Shown one piece after another: positions 1-10,220 of a DNA stretch of 64,000 bases. Numbering within the stretch: the first letter of the stretch is position 1; each line of letters opens with the position of its first letter. The DNA is taken from contig CM041292.1 of NCBI GenBank assembly GCA_023052935.1, forward strand, positions 111,009,436 to 111,073,435. The letters are read 5' to 3'. A program made the position numbers and the translations under genes. A model generated the notes under the pieces. The model made no database searches, had not been told where the DNA came from, and saw nothing but the letters and a program-made list of their open reading frames with translations. Source of the DNA: Piezodorus guildinii. Its lineage: Eukaryota > Arthropoda > Insecta > Hemiptera > Pentatomidae.

Positions 1-94
1 TTTCTGCTTCATCAGTGAGCCATCTTTTCTTTTGAGCTTTTATTCTAACCACCCTGATTTGAGGATTTAATTCATCTTCCTGTACTGAAAATTG
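1..94 (-). CDS. Internal exon of unrecognised minus-strand gene, cut by window edge
   Basis: On the minus strand a pyrimidine-rich tract ending TTTCCAG is followed by an open frame from 94 to the window edge. It reads QFSVQEDELNPQIRVVRIKA and then a basic stretch KKRWLTDEAE. The upstream exon (2779-2011) ends on a complete codon just before a GTGAGT donor, and this exon is open from its first base, so the two join in frame. The peptide is hydrophilic with no membrane segment. I do not recognise the family. The call rests on splice-site quality, phase match and codon-like composition. Confidence 0.6.
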
Positions 95-1061
95 CTGGAA
101 ACAAAAATAATTTAATAAAATTTAAATTATTAAGTTTTTATTCAGTGATAATACAAGATTTTGACTGAGAAACTGAATTAATGGGATGGTCATTTAGTAA
201 TCCTGTGGAAGAGAAGAAATCCCATAATAATTCATTAGAATTTTCGTAGCGTTCAACCTCAATCCATTCGGGCACACGCAGGCTCTGACTAGTTCTTGAA
301 TATTGGGAAACGCTTCTAATAATTCAGCGGGAGGAAAGTTTAAGTAGATCTGAGAGTCGTTAGCGTATAGGCGGCAAGAGATGTGGTGGATTGAATAAGG
401 AAGACCATTTAAGTAGGAATGAAAATAATGAAGAAATGATCTAAATCTGGGCTACCCTTGAGGAAGTGGTAAGAAAAGAAGATAAGGGATGGTTGGGTAT
501 GTGAAATGCCGTCGGAAAGAACAGATTGAAAATAAAGAATAGAGCTATGGAAAAATAAAAGAGAAATTAATTTGGAATAAGTGATAGAATAGGTCATAGA
601 GTAAAAGGCTTTAAATAGTCTAGTAACACGAGTAGTACTCGTGTGAGTACTGTTGGTTTTTCGTTTTCATTAGTAATTTTATTCCATTTGCTTGATATTT
701 GTAATTTTTGTTAGAGCAGATGGAGTAGAAAACCAGGTGGTAGGAAACCGGATTGAATAAATTGATTTCTTTAAGGAAATTTGATATTTGAGACTTTAAT
801 ATTTTATTATTTTCTTATGACATCATCTGCAGACCCTGAGGCTCCGCGGACCACGAGCTAGGAACCACTCTGCTAGGGGACGCGGATGGAAAGTAGGAGA
901 TTGATTCTTCAGATGATATTGGATTGTGATCTGAAAAAGTGGGGGATTTACAGGAGGACAGTTTTCAAATTTATTTGGAAAAAAAAAATAGGAAAAAATT
1001 AACGAAAATTTATATCACAAAACAAATTGTTTTTCTCAGTTGAATTCAACTTTCAACAACA
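95..1061. other. Intron/intergenic, no gene seen
   Basis: This AT-rich stretch lies between two exons of the minus-strand gene and is most simply intron. Short frames here are not codon-like. A GC-richer patch at about 830-890 stands out from the background but matches nothing I recognise. Confidence 0.5.
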
Positions 1062-1350
1062 GGTATTGCTTCCTCTTCCTTGAATTACTGCCTGGAGCCT
1101 TGTGGGCATACTTCTAAGCAGATTTGCTACAACATCTTGCGGGATTTCCTCCCATGCTTGCACTAAAGAAGTTCTTAGCTCCTGCAATTTACAGGGGGGT
1201 TAGTTCTCCTTCTCACACGTCTGCCAAGTTCATCCCAGAGATATCAGGTCTACGAGCTGGCCATCTTAAAGTCTGAATTCGTGTATCATTAAGATATTGC
1301 TGAACACAACTTGCAGTGTGTGGTCGAGCATTATCGGCATAAAAATAAAA
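1062..1350 (-). pseudogene. Tc1-like transposase C-terminal relic
   Basis: Read on the minus strand, 1350-1230 gives a Tc1/mariner catalytic-core signature: a D-N-A-R-P-H block, then a V-Q-Q-Y-L block, then L-R-W-P-A-R. The following conserved S-P-D-x-N-P-I-E segment is damaged by a deletion and frameshifts. Downstream the reading resumes in another frame with the usual C-terminal tail (about 1200-1065), ending in G-R-G-S-N-T. The N-terminal DNA-binding domain and the terminal inverted repeats are not visible. It lies inside an intron of the minus-strand gene and is certainly inactive. Confidence 0.75.
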
Positions 1351-2010
1351 TGTTTCACTAATAAATGGAGCAAAAGGTATAACACATTCTGAAAGGATGT
1401 CTGTTATGTACGAATCTGCATTTAGGGAAGTTATTCATCATCAATTTTTTTTTTTTTTTTCGTATTATACTAAGGATACAATGAATTGTGATAACTAAAA
1501 TAAATACTTTTGATTGAATTTTGCTTATATATCTAGAAAAAAACAGCCTCAACTGTAGTTCCGTATTTTGTTGTACTTTCATTTATATTATTTGACATGT
1601 CATTATCATATAATTTTTTGTGGAGCATTGTATGAGTTTCCGAAGAAGGTGCAATACTAAAATCTGCTCCAAACTAATACAAATTCATCACTTTAAAGGT
1701 TTAACAAAGGTAAGTTAAATTTCCAAATAGATAGAAACAAAAATAAAACTGCATTAGTTCATAGAGTTAAGGAAATAGAATTGGAAAAACAGATGTACAC
1801 CATTGTTTTATATTGTTACTCGAACGGGATTTAGCAAATTTTATTCAGAAATATTACAATTTGTCTCAATGTGGGCAGTAATAATGCTGTTTATGAGTGT
1901 GTATAATATTGTTTCTAGTTCTTCAAATCATTTAGTTAGAATTTGCTAGTTACTGAACTAAAATGCCTTAGGAATGAAATAATAGTAAACTTACTTAAAT
2001 GTCAACTCAC

Positions 2011-2779
2011 CTCCCTAAGCATTAAGTATAAGTATTCAGGATCCCTTTCATAAAGATCGTACTTGAACTCTGGAAGGAGACGTTTTAGACTCCTCACGCC
2101 AGTCTGTGTCCGCCTCAGAACTGCTGCTTCCCATCCCTCATACCGCTCTTTCAGTTTCAATTGCTCCCTGCCGAGCAGTTCTTCTGTATCCTGCATCCGA
2201 GCCTTGAACATGGACTGCACGAATTCCTTGAATTGGGCTAGCTCAGCCGTGGCTACAAAGTTTAATAACTGACCTTGGTCACATGTCGTAGGTGCGATTA
2301 GCCTTATGAAGTCGAACAGTCTGGTGCATTTGTCGACTGATTCAATTATTCTATTGATTTCCTCATTTGCTTGTTCACTTCCTGGAAGTGGTGGCATGAA
2401 TGGTTGGTCGTCCACTTCGATACTTGAGTCTAAATAACCTGCGGGTGAAACACGTGGTGGAGGCGGTCCTTTCTGGGAAGAGGCAGAACAAGGTTTAGGT
2501 GGTTTATCCAATCGGCCGCCTGGTCTCTCCAACACACTTTTCTTGTTTATCTTACATGGGGAAACATGGAGTCAATTTCTTATCCCTCAAATGCTTCTCC
2601 TTACGAGTACTTTGCCGACTAGTATCCCTAGTTGAAACGGGAGTAGATGTTGCAATCGGTCCCTGTTCGTCTGACTCCTCTATGGTACTTAATTGAGGTC
2701 GATCAGGTGTCACACAGGGCGTCCTCGCTCGCTGAGTTTTATAAGCTTGGGCCGGTGTTCCTTCGTAAGGCAACGACAC
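2011..2779 (-). CDS. Large internal exon of unrecognised minus-strand gene (one-base frame disruption)
   Basis: The acceptor TTCTTCAG is just before 2779 and the donor GAG/GTGAGT just after 2011. The first half (to about 2555) and second half (from about 2545) are open in different frames. The exon is 769 nt; removing one base makes it 768 nt, exactly 256 codons, in phase with both neighbouring exons. The extra base most likely lies in the run of four G at 2558-2561, so an assembly homopolymer error or a real frameshift are both possible. The N-terminal half is Ser/Thr/Pro-rich and looks disordered (motifs TPDRPQLSTIEESDEQGP and QKGPPPPRVSP). The C-terminal half is helical and charged, with LKLKERYEGWEAAVLRR, then FKYDLYERDPEYLYLMLRE. 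No family recognised; an intracellular protein is my inference from the lack of membrane segments. Confidence 0.65.
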
Positions 2780-3891
2780 CTGAAGAAAACAAATCGTAAA
2801 TGAATGTTTATCTAAGTAGTAATTTGTAATTGGTATTTGCAATTTGAGCAGTTATAGCGAATTTTGTGCACTTTTATATTTTTGGACTTCGTTTCTTAGC
2901 AAAGGAGTTTGGGGAAAAAAAAATCAATATAATAATGTAGTGAACAAAATTAAATTTTTTTTTCCTTCCCCCTTCCCCCTCCCTTCTTCCCGAATTCGCT
3001 GTTCGATTTAGAAGTAAAAGACTACTAAAGTACTATGGGTACCGGAAATATTTAGCTATAGTTTTCTAAGGACAAGTTTGTTTCTGACACAATTCAATTT
3101 TGACCGATATATGGTAGCAGACTGCCGGATTATCAAGTCTATTATGAGAGTACTAGTGAAATTAATTAAGGAATTAAATTTTGGAAAAATATATTTTAAG
3201 TTGCAATAAACATTAAGGCAACCAACTATCAAGATTTTGGATTAGTCATATTTTTACTTTTACTTAGGGTTCATTTCATTCGTTATCTATTCTTTTCTGA
3301 ATTTAAAACCGTGGGTAAAAAAATTTTCTAGGGATTATTTTTAGTTTATCAGCCATTTTAAGTGTGCTTGAAAACACGGGTTGGGAAAATTTCTCTAATC
3401 CTGATAAGATTGCTGAAATCAAATAGATATAAAAACTTACAATATGATAAGTATGTGCTTTACAATCTTTGTCATCACAACACAATACTTAAATAGTGAA
3501 GAATGTGATTAACAAAAGTTTCGAAAATTAATAAAAAACGAGACATTTTGTTAGTTAAAAGTTGATAAAGGATCTTTACCTCACCTTTATTTTTTCTCAT
3601 TTATCGTTTTCATTGTTTTACTTGTTGCATAAAAATCAAAATTTAAGAACATAGTGATTATTTTTATGTAAATTTTAAATCTTGGCAAAAATTCACAGTT
3701 CCCGATATTTACATGGAAACATTTCAAAAGGGACTGAGTAAAAAAATATTAAACTAATAAAGATTACACATCTATATGATGAGCATAAATGGCAAGAATT
3801 TATTGGCTTAGGCTCTGCTGGTTCCAGAGTTATGAAAAATATATAATATAAAATAATGAAAAAAATTCCCTTTAAAATTATTAACTGCAGT
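2780..3891. other. Intron, no further gene seen
   Basis: AT-rich sequence upstream of the 2779 acceptor. A short cysteine-rich frame at about 3440-3480 on the minus strand was considered as an exon and rejected on phase grounds. Confidence 0.4.
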
Positions 3892-4195
3892 AATTTTTCA
3901 GGCGTGCTGAGTGCTAGCGCGCTAGTCTCTCATGCTACAGGTTCTGAGTTCGAATCCCAGTCCCGGCAGGGTTTTAATAAGGATGTAAAAAATGGGGATT
4001 CATTCACAGCCTCTCCCCCGGGCATGTGAGACCCGTCAGCCAAAGGGTGGCTACTCACAAAATTAGTTGTAGGGAATGATGACCCTACACTAAAAATTGC
4101 ATCGTGAGACGTGAGTGTAAACTCGCAGGAGTTTACACCACGAGGCCTAGGGCCTATACGGCCTGTCGCGCCAATGGAAGAAGAAGAATTTTTCA
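3892..4195 (+). mobile_element. tRNA-derived SINE with 9-bp target duplication
   Basis: A tRNA-like head with a box B match (GAGTTCGAATCCC at about 3948-3960) is followed by an unrelated body of about 220 bp and a short GAA-rich tail. The 9-bp sequence AATTTTTCA occurs at 3892-3900 and again at 4187-4195, directly flanking the element, as expected for LINE-mediated insertion. The insert itself is 3901-4186. Its body differs from the SINE family at 32.6 kb, so it is a second family. It sits in an intron of the minus-strand gene. Confidence 0.8.
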
Positions 4196-4653
4196 TATTT
4201 CAGAAAGAAATGAAAACTAGAATAATTATGAGAGTACTATCTACATTGTTAAAAGTAACTACCCAAGTAGCCGAAACAATAGTTTAAAAAATTCAATAAA
4301 AGTTACATCAACTGACGTATAACAAGAAAAATCAGAAAGGGGCTCGCGCTTAATTATTTTTTATTGTATAGTCTTATCATTGCACTACTTGTTCAAGTTT
4401 GGATTGTATGTGCATCGTCCAGTGCCAAGTTCGCAATATTTATAATGGAAAATCTCAACAGGAAATCAGTAAAAAATTCTGAAACTGAAATAGATTATAT
4501 TTCCATATAATAACTACTGTCGCATACAATTTAGTTGCTGAGACTCAACTGATTCTATAGTTAATAATTTGGAGGAGAGTCACTTTTCCTAAGTAAACTT
4601 TTATCTCACTAAAAGTCTCGTTTATTATTAATTTTCGATAACTGCTACCCCAA
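4196..4653. other. Intronic sequence without recognisable features
   Basis: AT-rich non-coding sequence between the SINE and the copia element; no coding or repeat structure seen. Confidence 0.4.
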
Positions 4654-4658
4654 AAAAC

Positions 4659-4853
4659 TATTAAAGTTATAGAGTATTAGGCAGTGGAATAAAAGAACCT
4701 TGTACTAGACAGCTTGTTTATTACTGCTATATATACAAACAACATGGCGCAGGGGACGCTACCAACTGGACTGTACTGTTTGTTGTGCTGCTGTATACCT
4801 AGGTGGAAGTTCAGTGCCACAACTATCTTTACATATACAATCGATATTTAACA
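4659..4853 (-). repeat. Copia 3' LTR
   Basis: 195 bp, starting TGTTAAATATCG on the minus strand and ending in TTTAATA. It reads identical to 8440-8634 with no indels. TATATA-containing sequence near 4728-4735 could serve the promoter in the 5' copy. Confidence 0.92.
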
Positions 4854-4863
4854 CACCCCCTCA
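4854..4863 (-). promoter_or_regulatory. Copia polypurine tract
   Basis: Read on the minus strand, GAGGGGGTG lies immediately upstream of the 3' LTR start, the expected place for the plus-strand primer of an LTR element. Confidence 0.75.
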
Positions 4864-4919
4864 ATTGAATGTTTTCAAATATATACATACACAAGTAAAT
4901 ATTCAATTGTATCTCACAT

Positions 4920-5050
4920 ACAAAACAAGTAAAAATATTATTCTACTACAAAATTCTACACCACAAAACAAGTAAAAATATTATTCTATTACAAAATTCT
5001 ATACAACAAAACAAGTAAAATATTATACTATTACAAAATTCTTTACAACA
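4920..5050. repeat. Three-copy tandem repeat of about 42 bp in the copia 3' untranslated region
   Basis: The block CAAAACAAGTAAAA followed by a TATTATTCTA-type and an ACAAAATTCT-type segment recurs starting at 4921, 4964 and 5005. It lies between the end of the pol frame and the 3' LTR. Confidence 0.75.
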
Positions 5051-5085
5051 ATTTTAGCACAATATATATAAATGACATTAATATA

Positions 5086-7461
5086 TTAATTAATTAAAGC
5101 CTTCCGAAACATTTGAAACTTATCAAAGGCAAGTGGTTTTGTGAACAAATCTGCCACATTGCGGTCAGAATTGATGTGTTCCACAGATATTATTTCTTTG
5201 GAAATAAGATCTTTAACAAAATGGAATTTTATATCAATGTGTTTTGCTCGTTTAGAGTTTTCACAATTCTTTATAAAAGCTATAGCACTAGTGTTATCCA
5301 CCAACAGTTTTCCACTTACTGTTTCGCCACTGAACTCACTAATTATTCCACTTAAACTCACAATTTCCTGTGATGCCATTCCTGCTGCAATGTACTCCGC
5401 TTCCATCGTTGACAGAGCCACACATGCTTGCTTTCTTGAATGCCAAGCTATGGGATTGCTTCCGCAGAATGCTGCAAAGCCACTTACACTCTTTCGTGTT
5501 TCCATGTCACCTGCCCAGTCAGCATCTGAATAACCAATATGTCCTAGGTTCTCACTTGGTTTGAAAGTAAGACCCATATCTCGAGTTTCTTTGAGATATC
5601 TGAGTATTCGTTTTGCAGCTTTCCAAGACTGCTGAGTAGCTTTATCTAAACATCTAGATAAATAGCTAATTGGGAATGATAAATCCGGGCGAGTTGTTGT
5701 GCTCAGATACATAAGTCCACATACCAAGCTCCTGTATGGTATATTTTCATCTAAAGGTGGACTGTCAGCGTTAAGTTTAAATCCAACCTCCATGGGGGTT
5801 GATACCTTCCTGCACTCTACCATATTATAATCTTCAAGGAGTTTATCAATAAAGCGGGTTTGTGTAACCCTTATTTTCTTTTCTAGCCTTTCAATCTTCA
5901 TCCCTAAAAATTGAGAAGCCTTCATTTCTTTAATGCTGAACTCTCCTTTTAAATTGTTCACTAATTCTTCAATAGCCTTTTCATCCCCTGTAATTAGGCC
6001 ATCATCCACAAAAAGAACAAAGAATACCCTACTCTTGTAGTAAAGGCATAAATCATATTGGGATCTCTTAAATCCCAATTTTAACATAAAAGAATTAAAT
6101 CTTTCATTCCAATACTTCGGTGCTTTCTTGAGTCCATAAAGTGGCCTATTTAGTCTCAGAGTTTTTGTAGAACAACTTACACCTTTAGGTGGTTTTATAA
6201 ACACAGGATAGTCCAGTGAGCCATTGAGAAAGGCTGTTGGCACATCAACTTGTCTAATACTCCAATTGTTTTGGCATGCAAATGACAAGAGAGTTCTTAC
6301 AGTATCCATTCGGCAAACTGGCGAGTAATTAAATACACAATCACCTTGAGTTTGTTCTTCAAACCCTCTTGCTACCAATCTGGCCTTTTTGATTCCATCT
6401 TCCTTCACTGTGAAAACCCATTTAGTTGTGATTGGGACACTTCCATTCGGTGCTTCCTCTTCAGACCAAGTGTTCATCTTCTCATGAGCTTTTAGTTCTT
6501 TAATAATGGCTTCCTGCCATTCCTCCTTTTTATTAGCATCCTCATAAGATGATGGAACTCCATCTGATCGGCTTACCATACAGTATGCATTATATAACTC
6601 ATAATCATTTAGGAAATGAGGTTTTGACCGGTTTCTCTGAGGTCTAGAAGTTTCTTCTGAATGCTCTGGATTGGATTCTTCATTCTGAAGTCTTGAAGGG
6701 TTTTCTGACTGCTCTGGATTACAATCATTCTGAGGTCTAGAAGTTTCTTCTGGCTGCTCTGAAATATTAGTGTTATTCTCTTCACCATTTTTCCTTCCCT
6801 CTTCATAGCTTCCACCACTATTATGATAGACAATAGGTACATTTTTAACTTCTTTATAGGGCATTTGGCTCTCCTCGAATATCACATCTCTAGATCTAAT
6901 AACTTTCTGCTCGTCTGGCAACCAAATCCTATACCCACCACCACAATAACCAACCATCACCCCCTCCTTGCTTCTGGGATCCAATTTGGAACCTTTAGGA
7001 AGAATGGTAGGCCATGCTCGGCAACCAAATATTCGAAGTTTAGACAGATCATTTCTGCCATTCCATATTAATGAGGGAGTTTCACCTTTACTTAAGGCTG
7101 AAGTAGGTGACCTATTCAGTTCATAAGCACAACATCGAGCTGCTTCCCCCCCCAAGAACTTGGGGATGCCGGAATCTGATACCTTAGTACGCATCATATC
7201 TAATAGTGTCCTATTCATTCTTTCACTCTTTCCGTTCATTTGAGGGCTATATGGCAAAGAATATTCTAATTTTATACCTTTATCTGAACAATATTTTTGA
7301 AAAAATTTAGAAGTAAATTCTCCTCCATTATCTAAACGTAGCCTTTTCACTGGGACACCCTGCTGCCTTTCTAGTTCCGCTATATAATCCATCAGGTTTG
7401 TTTCAGCTTCGCTCTTCATATGGAGAAGTTTGACATGCACAAAATGAGTGAAGTCATTCAT
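5086..7461 (-). CDS. Copia Pol, C-terminal part: integrase core, reverse transcriptase, RNase H
   Basis: A 791-residue frame. Near the N-terminus is the second half of the integrase core: the acidic residue in RLDNGGEFTSKFF at about residue 42 and the glutamate in NGKSERMN at about residue 78. A Pro/Ser/Glu-rich linker follows (about 220-285). Then comes a copia-type reverse transcriptase (KARLVARGFEEQ; RQVDVPTAFLNG; catalytic FVDD in FVLFVDDGLITG) and RNase H (YSDADWAGD; STMEAEYIA), ending NVADLFTKPLAFDKF. All enzymatic motifs here look intact. The methionine at 7461 is not a natural start: the frame continues integrase coding from the 7454-8347 frame, displaced by a 4-bp duplication. Confidence 0.9.
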   Translation of the reverse strand: MNDFTHFVHVKLLHMKSEAETNLMDYIAELERQQGVPVKRLRLDNGGEFTSKFFQKYCSDKGIKLEYSLPYSPQMNGKSERMNRTLLDMMRTKVSDSGIPKFLGGEAARCCAYELNRSPTSALSKGETPSLIWNGRNDLSKLRIFGCRAWPTILPKGSKLDPRSKEGVMVGYCGGGYRIWLPDEQKVIRSRDVIFEESQMPYKEVKNVPIVYHNSGGSYEEGRKNGEENNTNISEQPEETSRPQNDCNPEQSENPSRLQNEESNPEHSEETSRPQRNRSKPHFLNDYELYNAYCMVSRSDGVPSSYEDANKKEEWQEAIIKELKAHEKMNTWSEEEAPNGSVPITTKWVFTVKEDGIKKARLVARGFEEQTQGDCVFNYSPVCRMDTVRTLLSFACQNNWSIRQVDVPTAFLNGSLDYPVFIKPPKGVSCSTKTLRLNRPLYGLKKAPKYWNERFNSFMLKLGFKRSQYDLCLYYKSRVFFVLFVDDGLITGDEKAIEELVNNLKGEFSIKEMKASQFLGMKIERLEKKIRVTQTRFIDKLLEDYNMVECRKVSTPMEVGFKLNADSPPLDENIPYRSLVCGLMYLSTTTRPDLSFPISYLSRCLDKATQQSWKAAKRILRYLKETRDMGLTFKPSENLGHIGYSDADWAGDMETRKSVSGFAAFCGSNPIAWHSRKQACVALSTMEAEYIAAGMASQEIVSLSGIISEFSGETVSGKLLVDNTSAIAFIKNCENSKRAKHIDIKFHFVKDLISKEIISVEHINSDRNVADLFTKPLAFDKFQMFRKALIN
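7454..7461 (-). other. 4-bp tandem duplication that breaks copia integrase
   Basis: On the plus strand TCATTCAT replaces what looks like a single TCAT between the end of one frame and the start of the next. Family-conserved integrase sequence lies on both sides with nothing else missing, so this lesion alone separates the two open frames. It falls between the first and second catalytic acidic residues of integrase. Confidence 0.75.
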
Positions 7462-8347
7462 CCAAAATCACCTGCATATACTTATGTCCTTCAACTGATT
7501 CAGGATTGAAAGGACCACATATATCAGAGTGAATTAATTCACCAACCTTTGAAGTGCGTTTCCTATTATTTGAAAAGGGCTGTCTAGTAGCCTTACCTTC
7601 AATGCATGCCGAACACTTCTTGTCACTATAGGGTAATCCTAAACTTTTGAGTCCATGCCGATTCAAATGTCCTAGACGTTTATGCCATAAATCTCCATCC
7701 GTAGCACTTGTAATGTTGCACTTGACTTGATTATCACTGGGATCATCAAAAGTAAATATGTACAATCCATTCACTCGTGGACAACTCAGCTTAAAATTTC
7801 TTCCACAGATTTTCATCTCCTTAGAATCTGTAATCACTTTTAAGCCTTTTGAGGTAACTGCACTCACTGATAATAAATTATGTTTTAACCCTGGAACTAT
7901 TAAACCTTTAATGTTTACAACCTTACCTTGAGAGGTTACTCTTAGGGTACCTTCTTTTCTAGTAAACATTTTATCACCATTAGCTATATGTATGGCGACA
8001 TCATGATCAAGATTCGAAACATTTGACAAAAGGGGTTCCAATTCTGCCTTAAAAAGATGGTTACTCGCACCTGAATCAACTAAGAACACATTGTTAGATG
8101 ATAGTTTAATATTACCGCAATTTAGGGCCACCATTACAACTTCTTCTTCTACATCTGCCGTATTTCCCTGGATTGTTCCTCTTCTTTTCCCACGAAAGCT
8201 TCTATTAAAAGATTTACTTCCACGGTTCTGCTTATTTTTGGGACATTGTGCCTTGAAATGTCTTTTATCCCCACATATAAAGCAACCACTCTGTGCTTTA
8301 AATGATACTTCTGATGTAGTAACTGACGCCATAGTACCGGTAAACAA
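7454..8347 (-). CDS. Copia Gag remnant, protease and N-terminal integrase
   Basis: A 297-residue frame. It holds a CCHC zinc knuckle (CFICGDKRHFKAQC, about residues 22-35), an aspartic protease active site (FLVDSGASNHLF, about 90), the HHCC zinc-binding domain of integrase (LWHKRLGHLNRHG and CSACIEGK) and the first catalytic aspartate region (HSDICGPFNPES). The likely start is the methionine of MASVTTSEV (about 8332), because it follows the leader closely. Copia-type elements normally encode about 200-300 capsid residues before the knuckle; here only about 16 residues precede it, so most of Gag is deleted. The frame ends at the duplication at 7454-7461. Confidence 0.88.
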   Translation of the reverse strand: MFTGTMASVTTSEVSFKAQSGCFICGDKRHFKAQCPKNKQNRGSKSFNRSFRGKRRGTIQGNTADVEEEVVMVALNCGNIKLSSNNVFLVDSGASNHLFKAELEPLLSNVSNLDHDVAIHIANGDKMFTRKEGTLRVTSQGKVVNIKGLIVPGLKHNLLSVSAVTSKGLKVITDSKEMKICGRNFKLSCPRVNGLYIFTFDDPSDNQVKCNITSATDGDLWHKRLGHLNRHGLKSLGLPYSDKKCSACIEGKATRQPFSNNRKRTSKVGELIHSDICGPFNPESVEGHKYMQVILDE

Positions 8348-8425
8348 AAATCACTAATAAAATAATATCACTTCGCGACTACGCGTTGACACTATACACA
8401 AATACTATGCTCTGCACAAAATACT

Positions 8426-8439
8426 CTGGGCCCATAACC
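8426..8439 (-). promoter_or_regulatory. Copia primer-binding site (initiator tRNA-Met internal type)
   Basis: Immediately after the 5' LTR the minus strand reads GGTTATGGGCCCAG. As I recall, this matches the PBS of Drosophila copia, which uses an internal fragment of initiator tRNA-Met rather than its 3' end. Confidence 0.8.
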
Positions 8440-8634
8440 TATTAAAGTTATAGAGTATTAGGCAGTGGAATAAAAGAACCTTGTACTAGACAGCTTGTTT
8501 ATTACTGCTATATATACAAACAACATGGCGCAGGGGACGCTACCAACTGGACTGTACTGTTTGTTGTGCTGCTGTATACCTAGGTGGAAGTTCAGTGCCA
8601 CAACTATCTTTACATATACAATCGATATTTAACA
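8440..8634 (-). repeat. Copia 5' LTR
   Basis: 195 bp, identical by reading to the 3' LTR at 4659-4853 (constant offset 3781). It is followed by the PBS and flanked at 8635-8639 by the AAAAC target duplication. Confidence 0.92.
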
Positions 8635-8650
8635 AAAACAACCACGCATT

Positions 8651-8656
<6 letters not shown>

Positions 8657-8702
<46 letters not shown>
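8657..8702. repeat. Poly-T run
   Basis: About 46 consecutive T. It may be the A-tail of a minus-strand retroelement, but nothing recognisable precedes it because the copia insertion lies next to it. Confidence 0.7.
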
Positions 8703-9160
8703 CCATGAATGGATGGCATTGGCATACACCATACAGCCATTTTATACGCATTTAGCTTAAAGCTAAAGAAATTGTTTCCACATTTCTGAAAAATGAAATA
8801 ATATTTGGATAATTTTAATTGAATAATGAGATCACATTTAGTTCTAAGCATTAAAAAAGAATTGAATAAGTACCAAGAGACCAGAAAGAATTAACAATGT
8901 GTAAATTCTCTGTGTAGAGACCAAACATATAATAAACGTTTTAAGACGAAATTACAATATCAACATAATTGGCAAGAATCAATCCAGACGAAAATATATA
9001 ATATGTTAAACGTTTATTTAAAAATAAAATTGATTAGTTCTTCATGGTATCAATCTTATGGTTCTTATATTTAATCAGATATTTCATTGCAGCTCTAAGA
9101 ATAACAAGAAAGAATTGTGTTCTGTAGATCCTTTTTGTTTTAATGTATCCTTATAATAAT
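8703..9160. other. Intronic sequence, no feature seen
   Basis: AT-rich sequence between the poly-T run and a SINE fragment; nothing recognisable. Confidence 0.4.
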
Positions 9161-9345
9161 GTTTGTTTACTTATTCATATAACGACTCTTTTATGTTTCT
9201 GTGGCTGATTGGATGATGCCACGGTGGGAGTCTTAAGTTTTGCCTATCCAGGTATCGTGAAGTTCTTTAAAGAATACCTGACATCGCACAGACTCCTGAC
9301 TTGACTATAACGGCATAACAGTGGATTTTTTACTCAGTAATAACT
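9161..9345 (-). mobile_element. SINE fragment (same family as 32612-32901)
   Basis: On the minus strand this matches the body and 3' end of the 32.6-kb SINE: a TTTTTTACTC-type block, CTGACATCGCACAG, GCCTATCCAGG and the GTTTGTTTA-rich terminus. The tRNA head is missing and several small deletions are present, so it is an older, 5'-truncated copy. Confidence 0.7.
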
Positions 9346-9435
9346 AAAACCACCTAAAGCTTTTCTAAAAAACCACATGTTTCTCATGATGATCTTAGGG
9401 CATTTATTCCGAACAATAAACCTAATTTATTTTAC

Positions 9436-9495
9436 CTGAGGAGAATAAAATTCATTGTCATCGGCGATACAGTCATCTTGACAGGCGATATTTCC
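9436..9495 (-). CDS. Small exon of the unrecognised minus-strand gene
   Basis: Exactly 60 nt between an acceptor (ATGTTTCAG) and a donor (CAG/GTAAAA) on the minus strand. It translates in phase 0 to GNIACQDDCIADDNEFYSPQ, an acidic peptide, and joins in frame to the exon at 2779. The short length and lack of homology recognition keep the confidence moderate. Confidence 0.55.
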
Positions 9496-10218
9496 CTGAA
9501 ACATAAGAATTTATTTTCAATTCAATTGGTTTGTATCAAAAATGCTAATCTAGAATTCTGAGACTTAACAGATTTCTATCACTACTGAAATTGAATCTCA
9601 TTAGATACGCTTTTAATTAGTTTATAGTACATATATTCATAGAAAGAACGGTTTCCGGGTTATTGGTCTAAATAGTGTTACGATTCAGTGATTTTTTTAA
9701 ATTTTTATAGAATGTATCTCAGTAACTATTAGACATACAGATGATAATCACCATTCAAATTAAAGCTTACTGTATAAGTATTACTTTTAAAGTAGTTTCT
9801 CATAATTATCTTCTTAAGAGTGGATATTTACCTAAATAATGTTAAGTGATTTCTCATTTCTTGCAAACGAAATGTATCTCTTTTGAGGATAAAAAAAAAT
9901 AAAATAAAGAACTTACATGAAAGAAAGTAAAGTGGAATCTTGTAATGAGTAAAAAAAACTAAAAACTACATTTTGAAATATATTAATTTGAAATATTAAA
10001 AAAAATTAAAATGTTTCCATTGTAAAACAGGGGAAAAGGGTATCACGTGGCTTGATACAGTGGCCTAAATTAGATTATAGTTAATTAAGTATGTTTCTTC
10101 AGAATGTGGTGGCAACGTGTGCCCGGTTTAAGATCCATTGCTGTGATCTTTGAGATCCTGAGAACAAGATGTGTAAAACAAAAAAAAAAAATGCAATCGG
10201 TTGAAATTTTACGGATAT
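9496..10218. other. Non-coding AT-rich stretch
   Basis: No convincing exon, repeat structure or RNA gene seen. The 5' part of the minus-strand gene probably lies further upstream on this strand but was not located. Confidence 0.4.
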
Positions 10219-10220
10219 AT

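Larger units (their letters stand above)
4659..8634 (-). mobile_element. Ty1/copia LTR retrotransposon, recent but internally deleted
   Basis: A 3976-bp minus-strand element bounded by two 195-bp LTRs (8440-8634 as 5' LTR, 4659-4853 as 3' LTR) that read identically. The 5-bp target duplication AAAAC is at 4654-4658 and 8635-8639. It contains a copia-type primer-binding site, a polypurine tract and two open frames with zinc knuckle, protease, integrase, reverse transcriptase and RNase H in copia order (integrase before RT). Identical LTRs indicate a very recent insertion. It is nevertheless defective: the Gag capsid region is absent and integrase is split by a frameshift. It lies in an intron of the minus-strand gene, in the same orientation. 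Confidence 0.93.

Noticed and set aside
3435..3490. Cysteine-rich exon of the minus-strand gene (CCDDKDCKAHTYHI)
   Set aside because: The stretch between the best acceptor and the GTAAGT donor is 47 nt, which would break the phase between exons 9495-9436 and 2779-2011.
5113..5564. Plus-strand open frames in the copia pol region
   Set aside because: They are antisense shadows of the minus-strand RNase H coding sequence.
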